This document shows, in pieces, positions 1 through 12,790 of a stretch of DNA of 64,000 nt (positions are counted from its first letter, which is position 1; each line of letters starts with the position of its first letter). A program made the translations under genes and the position numbers. Location of the stretch: contig NC_084759.1 in the NCBI RefSeq assembly GCF_028858725.1, forward strand, positions 96,964,362 to 97,028,361, written 5' to 3'. The notes below the pieces were generated by a model, which made no database searches, was not told where the DNA came from, and was given only the letters and a program-made list of their open reading frames with translations. The DNA comes from Colius striatus (lineage: Eukaryota; Chordata; Aves; Coliiformes; Coliidae).

Positions 1-3000
1 TCTTGGTTACATACACAAGACTTTCAAGTCAACACAGTCTTTCATAAAGCTTTGCTGCTCTAAGGAAGAACTCAGCATTCAGAAGAACGTGGCAAACTTC
101 CCATCTGGTTTTCTGCCCATACTTGAAACCTCACTGCTGATAGAGCACCTTAGTTAATAGTGCTAACTGCAAATATATAGAAAAAGTTTAGAAACAATAA
201 ATTCTAGAATATTTATTAGCAAAACAATTTCATTAGTAAATGCAGCTTATAACAGCCCAAGAAGTCCTCACACTTTCTCTAGATATTAATCTTTGCCTCC
301 TTCCCTGAAGAGAAAATGTATGCTATCATAACCAATGAAAGCAGAGCAGACACTTCAACAGTGTGGTAGATGTATCAGGCATAAGACCATCACACCACAA
401 CAGGATGTGCGTACATGAATTTATCTTGTTCTGTAGAATGGACTAATTAAACAAGAAATCCTGATGCTTACAAAGTGAAAAAGTATCAGACTTATGATCT
501 GCTTCTTTAAGTACAGTTAGTTTGGAAACCCTGTGCATCTTTGATATGATCTTTAAAGATGGATACTCACCCCACTTTTCCCTGTGAACTCAAATTTCAG
601 CCAAAATTGCTTGTTCCAAGGAAAGATATCATATTTTTATAAATCCAAATATACCATCTTCCTCTCAAGGCACATTAGGGGGAAAAAAACCCCAAAAAAC
701 AACAAAACCAAATCCAAAACTTTCACAGATAAATTATACAAGACAATTTCAAAGACCATCTTACCCGGGGATGGGTCCTGCTCAGGAAAAAAGACTCTAC
801 CAGCTTTCTACTGGGACACTGAGAAGACAAAGCAGGGTATGGTCAATAAAGTGTTTCATTTTCAGAGTGGGAAAAGAGCACATGAACTTTGCTCTTCCTA
901 AATGATTCCCGTGTCTCTGAAGCTGACTGAAAGTGAAGCTCCAAGCACTATAATTTGTTATTATTAATGCCAAGCTCTTTCTTTTATCATAGGACTTTAA
1001 TAAGAAAGAAGCAGATATTCTTGTGATATCATGCAGGGGATTAAGCCAGTGATATTAACACTCCAGAATATTCCCATATTAAGTCACCCACACAATACTG
1101 TTAAAGTGCAATACTGACAGGAATGATGTGACATTACCAAATTAGCATTAGTCAAGACGACATATTGCTTCTAGAAATGACATAATATTGATGTTTCTCA
1201 TAGGAAAGAAGTGAAAATAGGCACTCTCAGTTTCTCTCTAAAAAAAGACATTTTTAAAAATACTTTGGGGATTTTTTTTACATATGATTTTAAGTACTCC
1301 ACAGAGGAGAATTTCAATGGTTTTATCACTTAAAGCGAAACATGTCTGCTACAGGATTTGTATCAGGTTGGTAATAATGACTCCCAAACATACTAGTTAC
1401 CTTTAAAAACCCGTAATTCTAGACAACTGAGAATAAGCACTAATTTGTTAAGTCACCTACTTATACCTACTCTGTGTTATGAATGGAAGCAGTTGTTTAG
1501 AGAGACTTGCTCTGCAATGCTGCCCCTTAGGGGACACATTCGAGAAATTCATCCATCTCATGTCAAAGAGCCTTTGAAGACAATAAAAGGAGAGCTGGTT
1601 CAGGACAGTATAACGTTGCACCATTCGAAACCTGTTAACTATTTGGTACTGATTATTCATCCATATGGTACATGGATGCAAAACTCCTTAATCACTTTAA
1701 AAAATTGCCTTTATTACATCAGTTTTTGTAAAAAAACAACACTGATTCCCCATACCCTGCTCATGCAAGCCTCTAATGACATCCTGGTTTTGATTTTATT
1801 GTTTTCCTCATGTGGTCATCCACAATAATCCAAGAAAAAAATAAAATCTCAAAATTAAATCAGTACTGCTTTTTAAAAAAATTATTTTTACCTACGTTTT
1901 TTAACTCTGTTGGCAATACCAGCTCATTATTTCAACACCATGAACAGTATGTAGGCTGTATAGCTCCTGCTTGCCCTCTCTAAATCCTGATTTTTATATG
2001 AGAGTGACAGGGAAGCTACCTTCAAAGAGAAGTATTAGGGAATATTGATCTTTAAATTACAAGCTCCTGATAAAAATGTTTAAGATTCTCCTCTTGCAAA
2101 ATACACCGTATTGGTTTTTGTGTGAAGCTTCATCATACCTTGAATGCCTTTCCTTTAGGTGAGCAGTTAGATCTCAATATCTGTAACTGTCAGTTTCAGA
2201 TAAAACATTATGAAACACAAGACTTTAGTCTCAAATAGCCATCAATGGCATCGTACGAAATGCCGTTACATATGTGGGGTACCACATATGGTTTTTTGGG
2301 GAAAATTGCATGTTCCAGGTTACAGTTTAGACCATCAACTTGTCTGCCACGTGAGTTTTACAAGTCTTCAAACAGTGAAAAATAAGAAAATCACCACTGA
2401 AACACTTAAAATGAAAAAATATTCCCATTACATTTACTTAGTTCCTACAGTTTTAAAGCCCTAAATAAAAAGAGAGTAGTTTAAAATGACCAAAACAAGC
2501 TATTAATAAAGACTATGATTCTTGAAATGTTAAATCCAGTAACAGAGTGCCACTTACTAAAACTAAATAGTTTGTATCACCACATCTTAGGAGTTGATGA
2601 TGATTCAGTTTTAAAGCATTGCTTTCAAAAGTTACAAAAAACATAGCATACAGACATGAGAGACTGCTTTAGAAAAAGTAAAAAAAAAGAAAATTGTTTC
2701 AAGTATTTATTCCCTTTAAACTTTTTTGGCAAGCCATAATTTGGTATAATGATTAAGAATTAGTGAAAACTGAGAAATATTGTCTAATTTCACTTGCTGA
2801 TGAAACTAATTTTTTTAAAGTTCTAAATATAAAAATATTATGAGATTTTTACTCTTCATCTTCAAACTACCACTCAGGTTTCACCATAACCTCACTTAAG
2901 GCTCCTAAAACCAAGACATCAACACAAAAAGTTAAAGCAGTAGGTTCCTATAAGACTGTAAGATCTTATGCAGAGGTTTCATTCTTTTCTCCAAGATTTT

Positions 3001-4057
3001 GGGGAGAAATATTGAAAGCACATATCTGGAATCTTTTAACACCGGCAATTAGAGAGAGATGTGCAACTGAAACCAATATTTTCTTATTGCTGCTGAGAAG
3101 ACTGCAGGAAGGCTCCTGGGGCATTTGGAATCCACTTGAACCACGTATCATACAACAGGAAAAAATCTGTAATCCCATTTGATTTAAGAGTCTCCTATTT
3201 TCAACCTATTGATGGTCCTGGGACAATGTATTATAACTACCAAGTCTCACCATAGTTTAACTGAACAAGCCACATCATTACTAGTAACCTAACCTACATC
3301 ATCAGTGGGCAAAATCATGGGAAATTATCTTTTTACAGTAAAATTACTGTATGTGGCACCCTTAAGAGCAAACACTCTGTATTTCACTGTTTCAGCTTGG
3401 ACTGTGATTCTAGTATGTAAAATTGACTATTAGCTTTCAGATTCATATTCCTTCATAAGTTTCATCTGAGTGGAGCATTTTCTTTTGCTATTCTCCTGTA
3501 CATGTCTGTGGTATCAGAAATTCAAGATCAAAAAAGACAAATTCCTGGTTAGACTGCATCGTACAGGATTGGAGGCATGGAGGCACAATGAAGTACCACA
3601 CTAAGCATGAGAATTCAAATTTCAGAGATTCTGAAGGTTTAAAAAGCAGGCATGAGACCAAGAGAGTTAAACTTGTGTTATCTAAAGCATTGTAAATAGA
3701 ATTGCGCACTGCCAAATGACTGCTTTGGGTTTCCCATTCTTTCCCAAAGATGGCATCTTTCTGAATCCCACTCCACTGCATTTTTCTGAGTTCATGCACA
3801 AAAGAAATCTAATTTTCAATGTCTTCTTTTATTACTGAAGTTAAGTTCAAATGAAGTAATATAGCAGTATGGTTTGGAATCCTGTATACTCTTCCTCTCA
3901 CCACTCCTTTCTGTGAAGGTGACATCCTCTGAGCTAAACTATCTGAAGTCTTTGTAAGTGATCAAACAAGACAATTGCTCTCTCAGAGTTTCTGCAGGTG
4001 CTAAGAACAGAGATAACTCCCTCCTAAACCCACAACATGCTGATGTTCAAAGTAAGA
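1..4057. other. intergenic DNA, no gene recognised
   Basis: AT-rich non-coding sequence. The open frames on either strand are short and resemble no protein family I know, and none is flanked by convincing splice sites. In human the gene next to CCT8 on this side is, as I recall, MAP3K7CL on the opposite strand. I looked for its coiled-coil coding sequence on the minus strand and did not find it. One short inverted repeat near 2269-2290 is listed separately. Confidence 0.6.
2269..2290. repeat. short inverted repeat
   Basis: Arms CATATGTGG (2269-2277) and CCACATATG (2282-2290) are perfect 9-bp inverted copies separated by four bases. The centre also forms a GGTACC palindrome. No function is evident. 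Confidence 0.6.
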
Positions 4058-4306
4058 AAATCATAGAATTGTTTTGGTTGGAAAAGACCTTTAAGATCAT
4101 CAAGTCCAACCACTAACCTCAGACTGCCAAGCTTACCACTAAATCATGTCCCTCAGAACTTCATCTACAGGGCTTTTAAACATCCCCAGGGATGGGGACT
4201 CCACCACCTCCCTGGGCAGCCTGTGCCAGTGTCTAACAACCCTCCCAGTGAAAAAGTTCTTCCTAATATAACCTCCCCTGGCACAGCTTGACACCATTTC
4301 CTCTTG
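4058..4306 (-). mobile_element. CR1 LINE fragment, 3' end
   Basis: The sequence reads as a reversed CR1 3' end. It starts with the tail-proximal block (ATCATAGAATTG, then GGTTGGAAAAGACC and GATCATCAAGTCCAACC). It continues through the conserved segment that on the minus strand reads CTGCCCAGGGAGGTGGTGGA and encodes the end of the CR1 ORF2 reverse-transcriptase polyprotein. The copy is 5'-truncated, as is usual for CR1, and is an inactive fossil. The outer boundary near 4306 is approximate. Confidence 0.9.
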
Positions 4307-7300
4307 AGAGTAGTGGTATGGCTTGCTGCCACGTATTTTCCCAGTTCAAGCACTGGTTTAATGTCTTCTGCCATCTCCTCACCAGCTGGCTGACAAATGG
4401 ACATCTGTTAGTGGACCAAAATAACTGATGTGATGCTGTAGTGTATCTTTTGGACCATTTTCATACAAGAGAATAATTAACAGACAATCTGTCATGAATC
4501 TCATGCTTGGCTTACTAACACCCATAGCTTAATCAATAGAACTCAGCACCTGGACCATAAAGATACAAGCAAACATTTACACATTCACTTCACTGTACAT
4601 TGTTAAAAAAAAGAACAATAAAAAAAGAAATTAAGAAGCTCAAGTGCATCACAGATGAAATCTATTGTTTGCTAAGCAATCAATACCTATCCTGCAGAGT
4701 TGGAAAGGTAAGCAATACTTGGATGAAAAACAGTTGGGACAATTTTTCTTCAAAAACAAAAAATGCAGAGATATTTTACCACTTAATTACTGTCTCAAGA
4801 ATCTTAACTCTCATATAGGGTTTGTAATTAAATCTGGCTAATAGTCAACTGGGAAAACCACTGATACTACTGAGTCAGCACTATGGTGTTGCCACTTTCA
4901 CCCTGGGACTTGGGTATCTGGTAACATCCTTTTGCTTCCCTCGGGCCAGTCGTCTCATTCCCATTTCACTCATTCATTGTCCAGTATGTAAAACATCTGG
5001 AGATCAAATACTCAGCAAATACACACAAAACTGAGCAAACAAAGTAATGCACTATTTCGGTAGTTTTACATAACCTCATAGCACGCTATAAACGTTTCTG
5101 ATTATTAGATGTACATTAGGGTGATTTTCTTATTAAATAAACCTCTGGGACACTAACTTTTTTATTAGTGTAAAAATTGCAACACTTGTATGCTCACAAT
5201 TATCTGGTTTGAGATTGTTTGTTAGAAACTGTTGTCTGGTCATTCTTTATATGTAATCTCTGATGCACTGCTTAAATGGTACTTGTTTTATTCTTATATA
5301 TATGCATTACTTTATTTTGCTCCACTGTGGAACTTAAATAGCATTGGTATAGTCTTCAACTTAACAGGTTTTCTAGGCAGTAGGCAATGTGTTTGCTGTT
5401 CAGACATGAGATGACACTTTGGGGATTTAGCACGCAATACTGGGAACAAGTCCCATAGTGACAGTCCCAACTTTTGGCATGAATTAATTCCGTGGCTTTT
5501 GGCCATTAGTATGCAATGGCATGATTCCCTTATTTGTACAATGTCGTACAGTGTTTCCTGCCTTGCAGAAGTGCACAGCATTTATTCATTAACATTTCTT
5601 TAAACACTTCAAGAATCATGTAGGAAAGACTATGCATGATGGTGAGAACAATGATTCTCAGTTACAGCAAAGGTATGGTTGTGCAGTGCAGAAATGAGGG
5701 CTGCAAAGCTATCTCTGGAATTTCTTTGATTCACAACCAAGCACAGATTCAAGCCAATTTCCTAGCTGCTGGCAGATAGATGGGGCTGACAGAGTAGCCA
5801 GGAAATAATGGGACACCCAGATATAACTCAGGTCATGCTGGTGAGTCACACTCTATGCTGGATGCAAGATGGAATATATTCTGCTGATCCTAGGTCTGAT
5901 TCAGAGACAGATGGGACAGGAAACTCCTTCTGACCTGAGTTCTGAAAATTAATAGATTTCTCAACAGGTATATTTAGATAAGACACAATTAAGGATCCTA
6001 AAATTAACACCCAACTAAGAATTGGGACAATATAAGAAACAAAATTTGTAGTTACTTGGACTAGGTCTTTAAAATTAATTTTATATATATATAAAGTATT
6101 AAAAATTGGAAACACCTGACTTTGTCCTGAAAATCTAGTACCATTTTAGTCCATCCTTAGAAAATTCCAGATTGAGCATCCAAGTCAAGGCATAACACAT
6201 GGAAGAAAGAACAACACGGATCTCAGTAGTCCAAACACCAACCAGCACAAGTTGTGGTCTTGATCTCAGAATCTCACCTTTTAGCTTCATTTGTTTCTGC
6301 TTAGTGTCTACAGAGATGAAAGAAATGCAAATTGGGTGTGGTAGTAGCTTGTTTCCAGGAGTCTGCAGACATTTATTTTACTCTTCATGACTTCATTTGG
6401 GTGCTATTTCTGCAGAAGTCTTCAGCTATTCAATGCTGAGCCTGCCACCCTCTTCTGCTATTTCTTATCTTTTCTAAATACAGACTAAACTTACTATTTC
6501 CCTCACTCCTCAGTTTGATGTTCTACAAGTTTCCACATCCCATAGGTACCGATAAATTCTTCCCACCCCAACACAAACAGACAAACTTTCAATAGCAGTT
6601 AGATTTATTTCCAGGTATTTCCAAGCTCCTGTGCACTCCATTGCTTTGAAAACTGAAGATAGATGTTTCTCTAGCCCTTATCTGATCCTGGATTTGAACT
6701 CCTCATGCAAAATGAAACTTGCCATCTAGAAGATGTGTAATTTTTGCTCAATTATGATTTTTTTCTTATGACATCAAAACCAGAAAGACCAATTTTGCAT
6801 CCTCTCATGAAGCAGATGCTCTCTGGTGTGTACTGTAACGCTGTCACAGCATGATTTCATACCCTGATTATACCTGCAATACAAAATCAATACAAACTGC
6901 ATCAATTTTTTTCTGAGACTATCATCCTTTCCAATCTTGTTTGTTTAGAAGAACCACTGAGTTCTAGCCATGTGTGCAGGTAGAATCAAACATACTGGAT
7001 CCTTAACCCAGCTGAGGACTACCATTACTATCTTAATACGTCAGCATTTTCAAACAATTAATCTACTGCTCCTATGCAAAGGCAATACTCTTCTAAAGTC
7101 CTTGGAACTGTCTTCCAGTGACTCAAGCCGACTAGATTAGCTATAGCAGAAAGCACATACTTTCAGATAAGAATATACAAATGGTAAGGAAACCTTACTT
7201 CCCTATCTAGCTTGCAATCCTCTGCATGAGCAAGTGAGATAAGCCCAAGATGAGGGAAGCATTTAACCCAGGAGCTGTGGACCAATGGCCTAAGAAATAT

Positions 7301-10300
7301 TTAGTTCATTAGAACTACTCTGATTAGAGTGCCCATTCTCATTATGTCACAAGTGAGATAGGCATAATCTGGGAAAACCTGATATAACTGCTGCTACTGT
7401 TACTAAGGTATTACGCTCACCCCGAATGTTCAACCTTTGTGTGGTTTACAATTCCCTGTTCCAGGTATAAGCAAGATTCTCTGCAAATTAGGTGTGGTCC
7501 TCGGGCCTCACTCAACATGCCGCTCACATTTTTTCATTGGCAAGATGTCAGTGTTGTTGGACAGAGTCCGATGTTATAAGTTCGGCAATTTTCTGTCCCT
7601 TGTTTTCCAATTGCTCAGGTTCCCACTGCTGAATAAGCAAACAGAAAATAACATTCTGTCCTTTTAATGAACTTCCCGAGATCTTGTTAAAATTTTACCA
7701 TCCTAAAATTCGACAAACATGTGCCTACAGATAAGCTGGGGATTTCCATGTGTACAGTAATAGATTTTGGCTGGTGAAAGGGCAGCCAACTGCCAATAGC
7801 CAACCCTCTGACCTTTGGATGGTCTTTTAGCATGGCAATGTCTGTGCAGAATATAAATGGTGCAGATGAGTAGCTAAAAAAAGATCAAGGCCAAGTCAAA
7901 GTCTTGATTAGACAGTGAGTCCCAAATAACTCCTGATTACAACAGAAAGAGATGTTGCAGTGATAGTTTAATACAGATTAATATCTATGTATATTGTATA
8001 TAGCCATGATCACAAATATATATATATATATTTAGCTTGAGTGGTATTCTGGCTTTAAAAAACTCACATAAGCCTCAATAAAAGCACTGTAGCAACTGGG
8101 CTTGTCCAGAAATATTTGAAGATAGATAAGGCAACACTGCCACAGAGAGTCTGCTGCCCTGTTTCCCTTCATCTCTCCTTGTGCCAGCCTAAGATTTTGC
8201 ACAGCCACATAGCAGGTAAGAAAGCTGAAAGCTAGCTGAGCTCATTTTGTGTTAGTCTTAATGCAGATAAGTTCCCTAATCTGGTTTGTTGCATAGGTGT
8301 ACAAATGTTTGGTAAGAGAGGATTGGAGAGAAGGGGAAAGAGAATGCAGAGGTGGAACAGGGAGACAGAGATGGGGCTGCCTTTGTGGGCACTGCCTTTG
8401 CTTAAAATACTGGACCTGGAGTGTGGAATTGTTGAGCAACAGCAACCTTATGGCTCTGTCATATTATGAGTAGAAACAAACATGGGTAAATTTACTTCTC
8501 CAAGCAAAAGCAACACTTAGGAAGAAACCAAAACTGGTGTGAACTGGACAGCTGAAGTGCTGAATATGAAGAGTTTAGTCTTTTGCCCCGAAGTTGCTTA
8601 TTTTACCCTAGCGGAGTTGATTTAACCAAGAAGCGCCATGAAATGCTGCAGTGGTTACTGTTGGCCTGTGTGAGCTGACTTTGCCTTCTGCTGCAGTTCC
8701 AAAATTATGAGCACTACACTTCCTATATATAATAACTTGTAAGACTAATTAAAGAACAGCATTTTCATCACTGAAGACTCAGAAAAGGAATGTCACCTTC
8801 TTAGTAGGATGAATGCTTGTAACATGCCACATTGCCAGGCAATAGTAACTTTTTATGTAATTTCTGAACTAACATTGATCAAGGTTCTGACAAAGTGAGT
8901 GCTTTGGAGAGGCTGTACTTGAAAAAAACAAAGTTCAGCAGTTATGAAAAGATGAATATTCAGCTTTTCTGGTTCTGTAAAAATTATGACTGTAAACTTG
9001 AGAAGTGTTTTTAACAGTAAAATCCCATTTCTTTAGCATCCTACGTACCATTGCCCTGATTCTTCCAGTTTTTGTCTTGGTGAAAATCAAGGAAGTAGAA
9101 TACTACCAATGTATACCAACATTTTAAACATTTTAAAATACGAATCAACACTGTTTGGGGCATCATGATTTAAGCCCAGGTTGACAATTCACCTAGGCAA
9201 GTGATAGAATCCTATAGGAAAGGGGCCATGGAAATCCTGACTGAAGACTGCAAAACTTCTGGGAATCCATTTCATCACTTAACCACTCATATTTCCTATC
9301 TGGAAAAAAATGTACTCGTGTCAAGTCCTGCAACAATGAGGTAGCTACATCCAGATGTTGGCATAAAATATATAGTAAAAAAATTACAAAACTTTCAGGT
9401 TTTGATGAATCAGTAGACTTGCCTGAGGCCATGCAGAGTATTAATCACAGAGAGCTGAAACACGTCCTGTAGCTACTGATTAGCAGTCTAACTACTTGAA
9501 CCGTCTTCCTCTCTGCCCTAATATGAATGTCTCTGATTAGAATGCATTCAACTGTTGATACAATGACCATGACTTCATGCTCACAACTAGGAAAAGTCTG
9601 CATTGACTTACGAGTAAGTACCTCCTCTGATCTCTGTGGCTAAAAATAGATTATGGAAGATGCTTTATAAAATACAGTTTCTGGCATCTTGGCTATCGAA
9701 CAGGACAGACATTTTCCTCTTTCCTGGATGCTCTGTGGTGCAGATACATTGGAACACAAAAGAGACGGATACCCCCCCCCCCCCAGGCCAAATCCAAGCA
9801 TTTCCTTTTGGGAGTGACCACGCTCCATGGTCATGGTGGTCAGGTTTGAATAGTGTCCCTCTTCTGCTTCAAGTGGCATTTGCCTCTGAGTACTTCTAGC
9901 AAAACTGCATACAGATTTTTTGAAGTTCACTCTTGGGATGCTTTATGTAGTTTTACTTTCTATTACCACTCTTTTTTTATTCTTCCATGATATGTTACAG
10001 GTTAAAACTGATTGAATTTTTAAAATTAGAGGATGGTAAAACTAAACCAAGTGTGTAATCTTGAGGTTGCTTAAGCAATATGTATTTAGTGGTTTAATTA
10101 ACCTTGCAGGTAGCCTCTCTGTGCTGTAGAGGCGAAGCAAGTCAGTCTCTGTTGGTTTACATGTTCAGAAACTGCATGGCCTAAACACAGCAATATTATT
10201 TCTACGGTCTTGGAAGTTTTTGTCTTGAAACAGTGTATTTGTTTTTGTAGGACACAGAAGCAAAGTTAATAAAACTTATCAAACCTAAAGCAGCTTGATA

Positions 10301-11186
10301 TAGAAGGAGCTCCCCTGTCTCCTTGGCTGGACCTCAGCTACTTGTACAAATGTCAAGGTAAGCCTTCAAAAGTACTCTTCTGGATGTCCTGTAGCACAAA
10401 CATTGCTTGAGAGTACCCTGGAGAACAAGGACTTGACTGCTCTCAGTCTTCCTATCAGTACATTTTGTTTCCATTTGAATAAGTCAGGTATGTACTAAGT
10501 AAAATACTTGACTGGAGCCTGTAAAGTTTTATAACTGTGTTTTGTTGTCAGTGGCAATGAAGACTTTTAACTGTTTCCAAGATGTCTGTCACTAAATGTA
10601 CTCAGAGGAATGCCTGGGTGACAGTAAGCTAGACTCAACAGTGAAAGAAAGGCTCTAAAGGAGCCAGCATCAGTCATCGCCACAATACTTTGCATCACTT
10701 TACCACATGGATGGTGTCTCCTAGGAAAGAACACCATTTTGTGTAGTAATTTAGTCACAAACAAGATAATCAAGTCTTTATGCTAAAGGGCAATTTGCAT
10801 GCCAGTCAATACTGAGCATCCTCATTCTGTTGATTAAGTTACAAAACCAGAAATTGACAAATTGTAAGTCGTGACCATATGTATGCAAATTGAGTTAAAA
10901 TCTACCTAAAACCGACCACCAGAGACCTTCACCCTTGTGCAGAGGCATTTTCTCAATGTACAAGCACATGCATTAGGTTCATATGAATATTGTTTCACAT
11001 ATGTAAAGAGTGTGCTTTTGTCCCTTTACATGCACGTTAGGTGAGGCGATGCCCTGTGTCCCCAGCACCACAATAAAGGAACACCTGTTTCTTAATGCCA
11101 CATTGGTGTTAAGGAGTTTATGCCTGACTATTGTGACAGTGCAATGAATTAAGCAATGCTACCTTTACTGTTTCACAAAATCACGA
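4307..11186. other. intergenic DNA, no gene recognised
   Basis: About 6.9 kb of AT-rich DNA without a recognisable exon, RNA gene or transposon. It contains short TA runs (about 6082-6092 and 8018-8032) and a 13-base C tract (9772-9784). Open frames are under 100 codons and look random. Confidence 0.55.
9772..9784. repeat. poly-C tract (13 C)
   Basis: An uninterrupted run of 13 cytosines in intergenic DNA. It is a likely length-polymorphic site and prone to sequencing error. Confidence 0.9.
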
Positions 11187-11672
11187 TCACAGAATCATAG
11201 ACTCTTAAGGATTGGAAGGGACTTCGAAAGATCATCTAGTCCAACTCCCCAGTCAGAGCAGGATCACCTTGAGCAGGTCACACAAGAACTCGTCCAGGTG
11301 GGTTTTGAATGTCTTCAGAGAAGGAGACTCAGCAATCCACCTGGGCAGCCTGTTCCAGAGCTCTGTCACGCTCACAGTGAAGAAATTCTTCATTGTATTT
11401 CTTTGGAACGTCTTGTGTTCCAACTTATACCCATTGCCCTTTGTCCTATCATTGGACATCATTGAGAACAGCCTGGCTCCATCCTCCTGACACCCATCAT
11501 TTACACATTAGTAAACATTAATGAGGTCACCCTTCAGTCTCCTCTTCTCCAAGCTGAAGAGCCCCAGCCCCCTCAACCTTCCATCATAAGGGAGATGCTT
11601 CACTCCCTTCATCACCTTTGTGGCTCTGCGCTGAACTCTCTCCAGCAGCTCCCTGTCTTTCTTGAACTGAGC
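11187..11672 (-). mobile_element. CR1 LINE fragment with end of ORF2
   Basis: A CR1 copy in minus orientation. It begins with AGAATCATAGACTC and the GGAAGGGACTTCGAAAGATCATCTAGTCCAAC-type 3' block. Its minus strand encodes the C-terminal part of the CR1 polyprotein, including [13 protein letters not shown] and [19 protein letters not shown]. The frame is split by frameshifts (two minus-strand pieces around 11253-11462 and 11508-11708), so the copy is dead. It lies just upstream of the CCT8 CpG island. Confidence 0.93.
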
Positions 11673-11859
11673 AATTTCCGTGTCAAATGTTACATAAAGG
11701 TCACACAAATACAGTAAAAGTGAGACGAGCTGTTGTCCTTGGTTGGTTTCAGTTACCTAAAAGCAAAAGGCACAGAACAATGCAGCCATCGCTCCCTCAA
11801 GCTGGCAGCCTCTAAACACTACCCGCTCTGCCAGTCTTCATTCCCTTTCACAAGCTCAG

Positions 11860-12790
11860 CGGCCTTTAGCCGGTGGTCAGGCTGCGGGATGGGCGGCCTT
11901 CTGGCGGGCTCAGCCGGGGCCGCAATAGAAGGGTCCCGGCAGAGAAGATGCGCGTCGGACCCAGCCGCCGAGATTCAGCCGCGGCGTGCGGGCTCCGCCA
12001 CAGCCGCAAGCTGAGGCCTGAGCGCCACCTGCCGTCCGCTCTCAAGGGAAGCGGGATCTCCGCTTCATCACGGCATCTCCGACCCGCCCCGCCATCGACC
12101 TTCCCTGGGCGCAACTCATCGTGCCTGCAGGCGGCCCGGCTGCGCCATCGCGCCTGCGTGGCCGCCTCTCCCCCATCGTCCCCGGCGCGGCGCGGCGCGG
12201 CGAGGCGTCTGTCAGGAGCGGAGGCGAGATGGCGCTGCACGTCCCCAAGGCCCCGGGCTTCGCCCAGATGCTCAAGGAGGGAGCGAAGGTGAGAGCGGCG
12301 CCGGGTGAGCGCCGTTCCCTCAGGGGAGCCGGCGTTGGGGGGGAGGAGGGAGGGAGAATGAGTCTGAGCGTGGCGGCGCGGGGAAGGTTCTGGAAGGGCC
12401 GATGGCTCCACGCGGGGGGGGGGCTCGCTCTTTTCATCCTCTTTCGGCGTCCGCTGCGGGTCAGGGGCGGGATCTGCCCCGCGTAGCGCGCCAGAACGGG
12501 GCGGCGGAGAGAGGGAGGGAAGGAGAGAGCCAGGAATACGGGAGGGAGGGAGGGAGGGAGGCGGGCGCGTGGTGCGCGGCACTCACAGTCTTCCAGAAAG
12601 CTCAGATGGGGCCAGCGCCCGCCCCCGCCGCACCTGCCCCGGGCCTCTCCCCTGTCCATCCTCGGGGGTGCCCGGTGGGTTCCCGCCACCTCCCCGGGCA
12701 GCGGCCGTCTGTCCGTCTAGCATGGCGGGTGGCGATGCTGCTGCTGCTCTCCCGAGCTGTGCGGCCCACCCGTGCCTTCGCTGTATAAGC
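11860..12790. promoter_or_regulatory. CpG-island promoter of CCT8
   Basis: GC content and CpG density rise sharply at about 11860 and fall at about 12790, in an otherwise AT-rich region. The island covers the CCT8 start codon (12229) and the start of intron 1. There is no TATA box at a sensible distance, which suits a housekeeping gene. The start codon sits in cgagATGGCGctg, which resembles the YY1 motif AANATGGCG often found at vertebrate housekeeping start sites. Long open frames on both strands here are CpG-island artefacts. About 360 bp of the island lie upstream of the start codon, so it could also serve a divergent minus-strand transcript, but I see no exon for one. Confidence 0.85.

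Noticed and set aside
11866-12689. Long open frames (up to 238 codons) on both strands at the CCT8 promoter
   Set aside because: They overlap each other in several frames, are Arg/Pro/Ala-rich, and lie in a CpG island where stop codons are rare. The real coding part here is only the 60-nt CCT8 exon 1.
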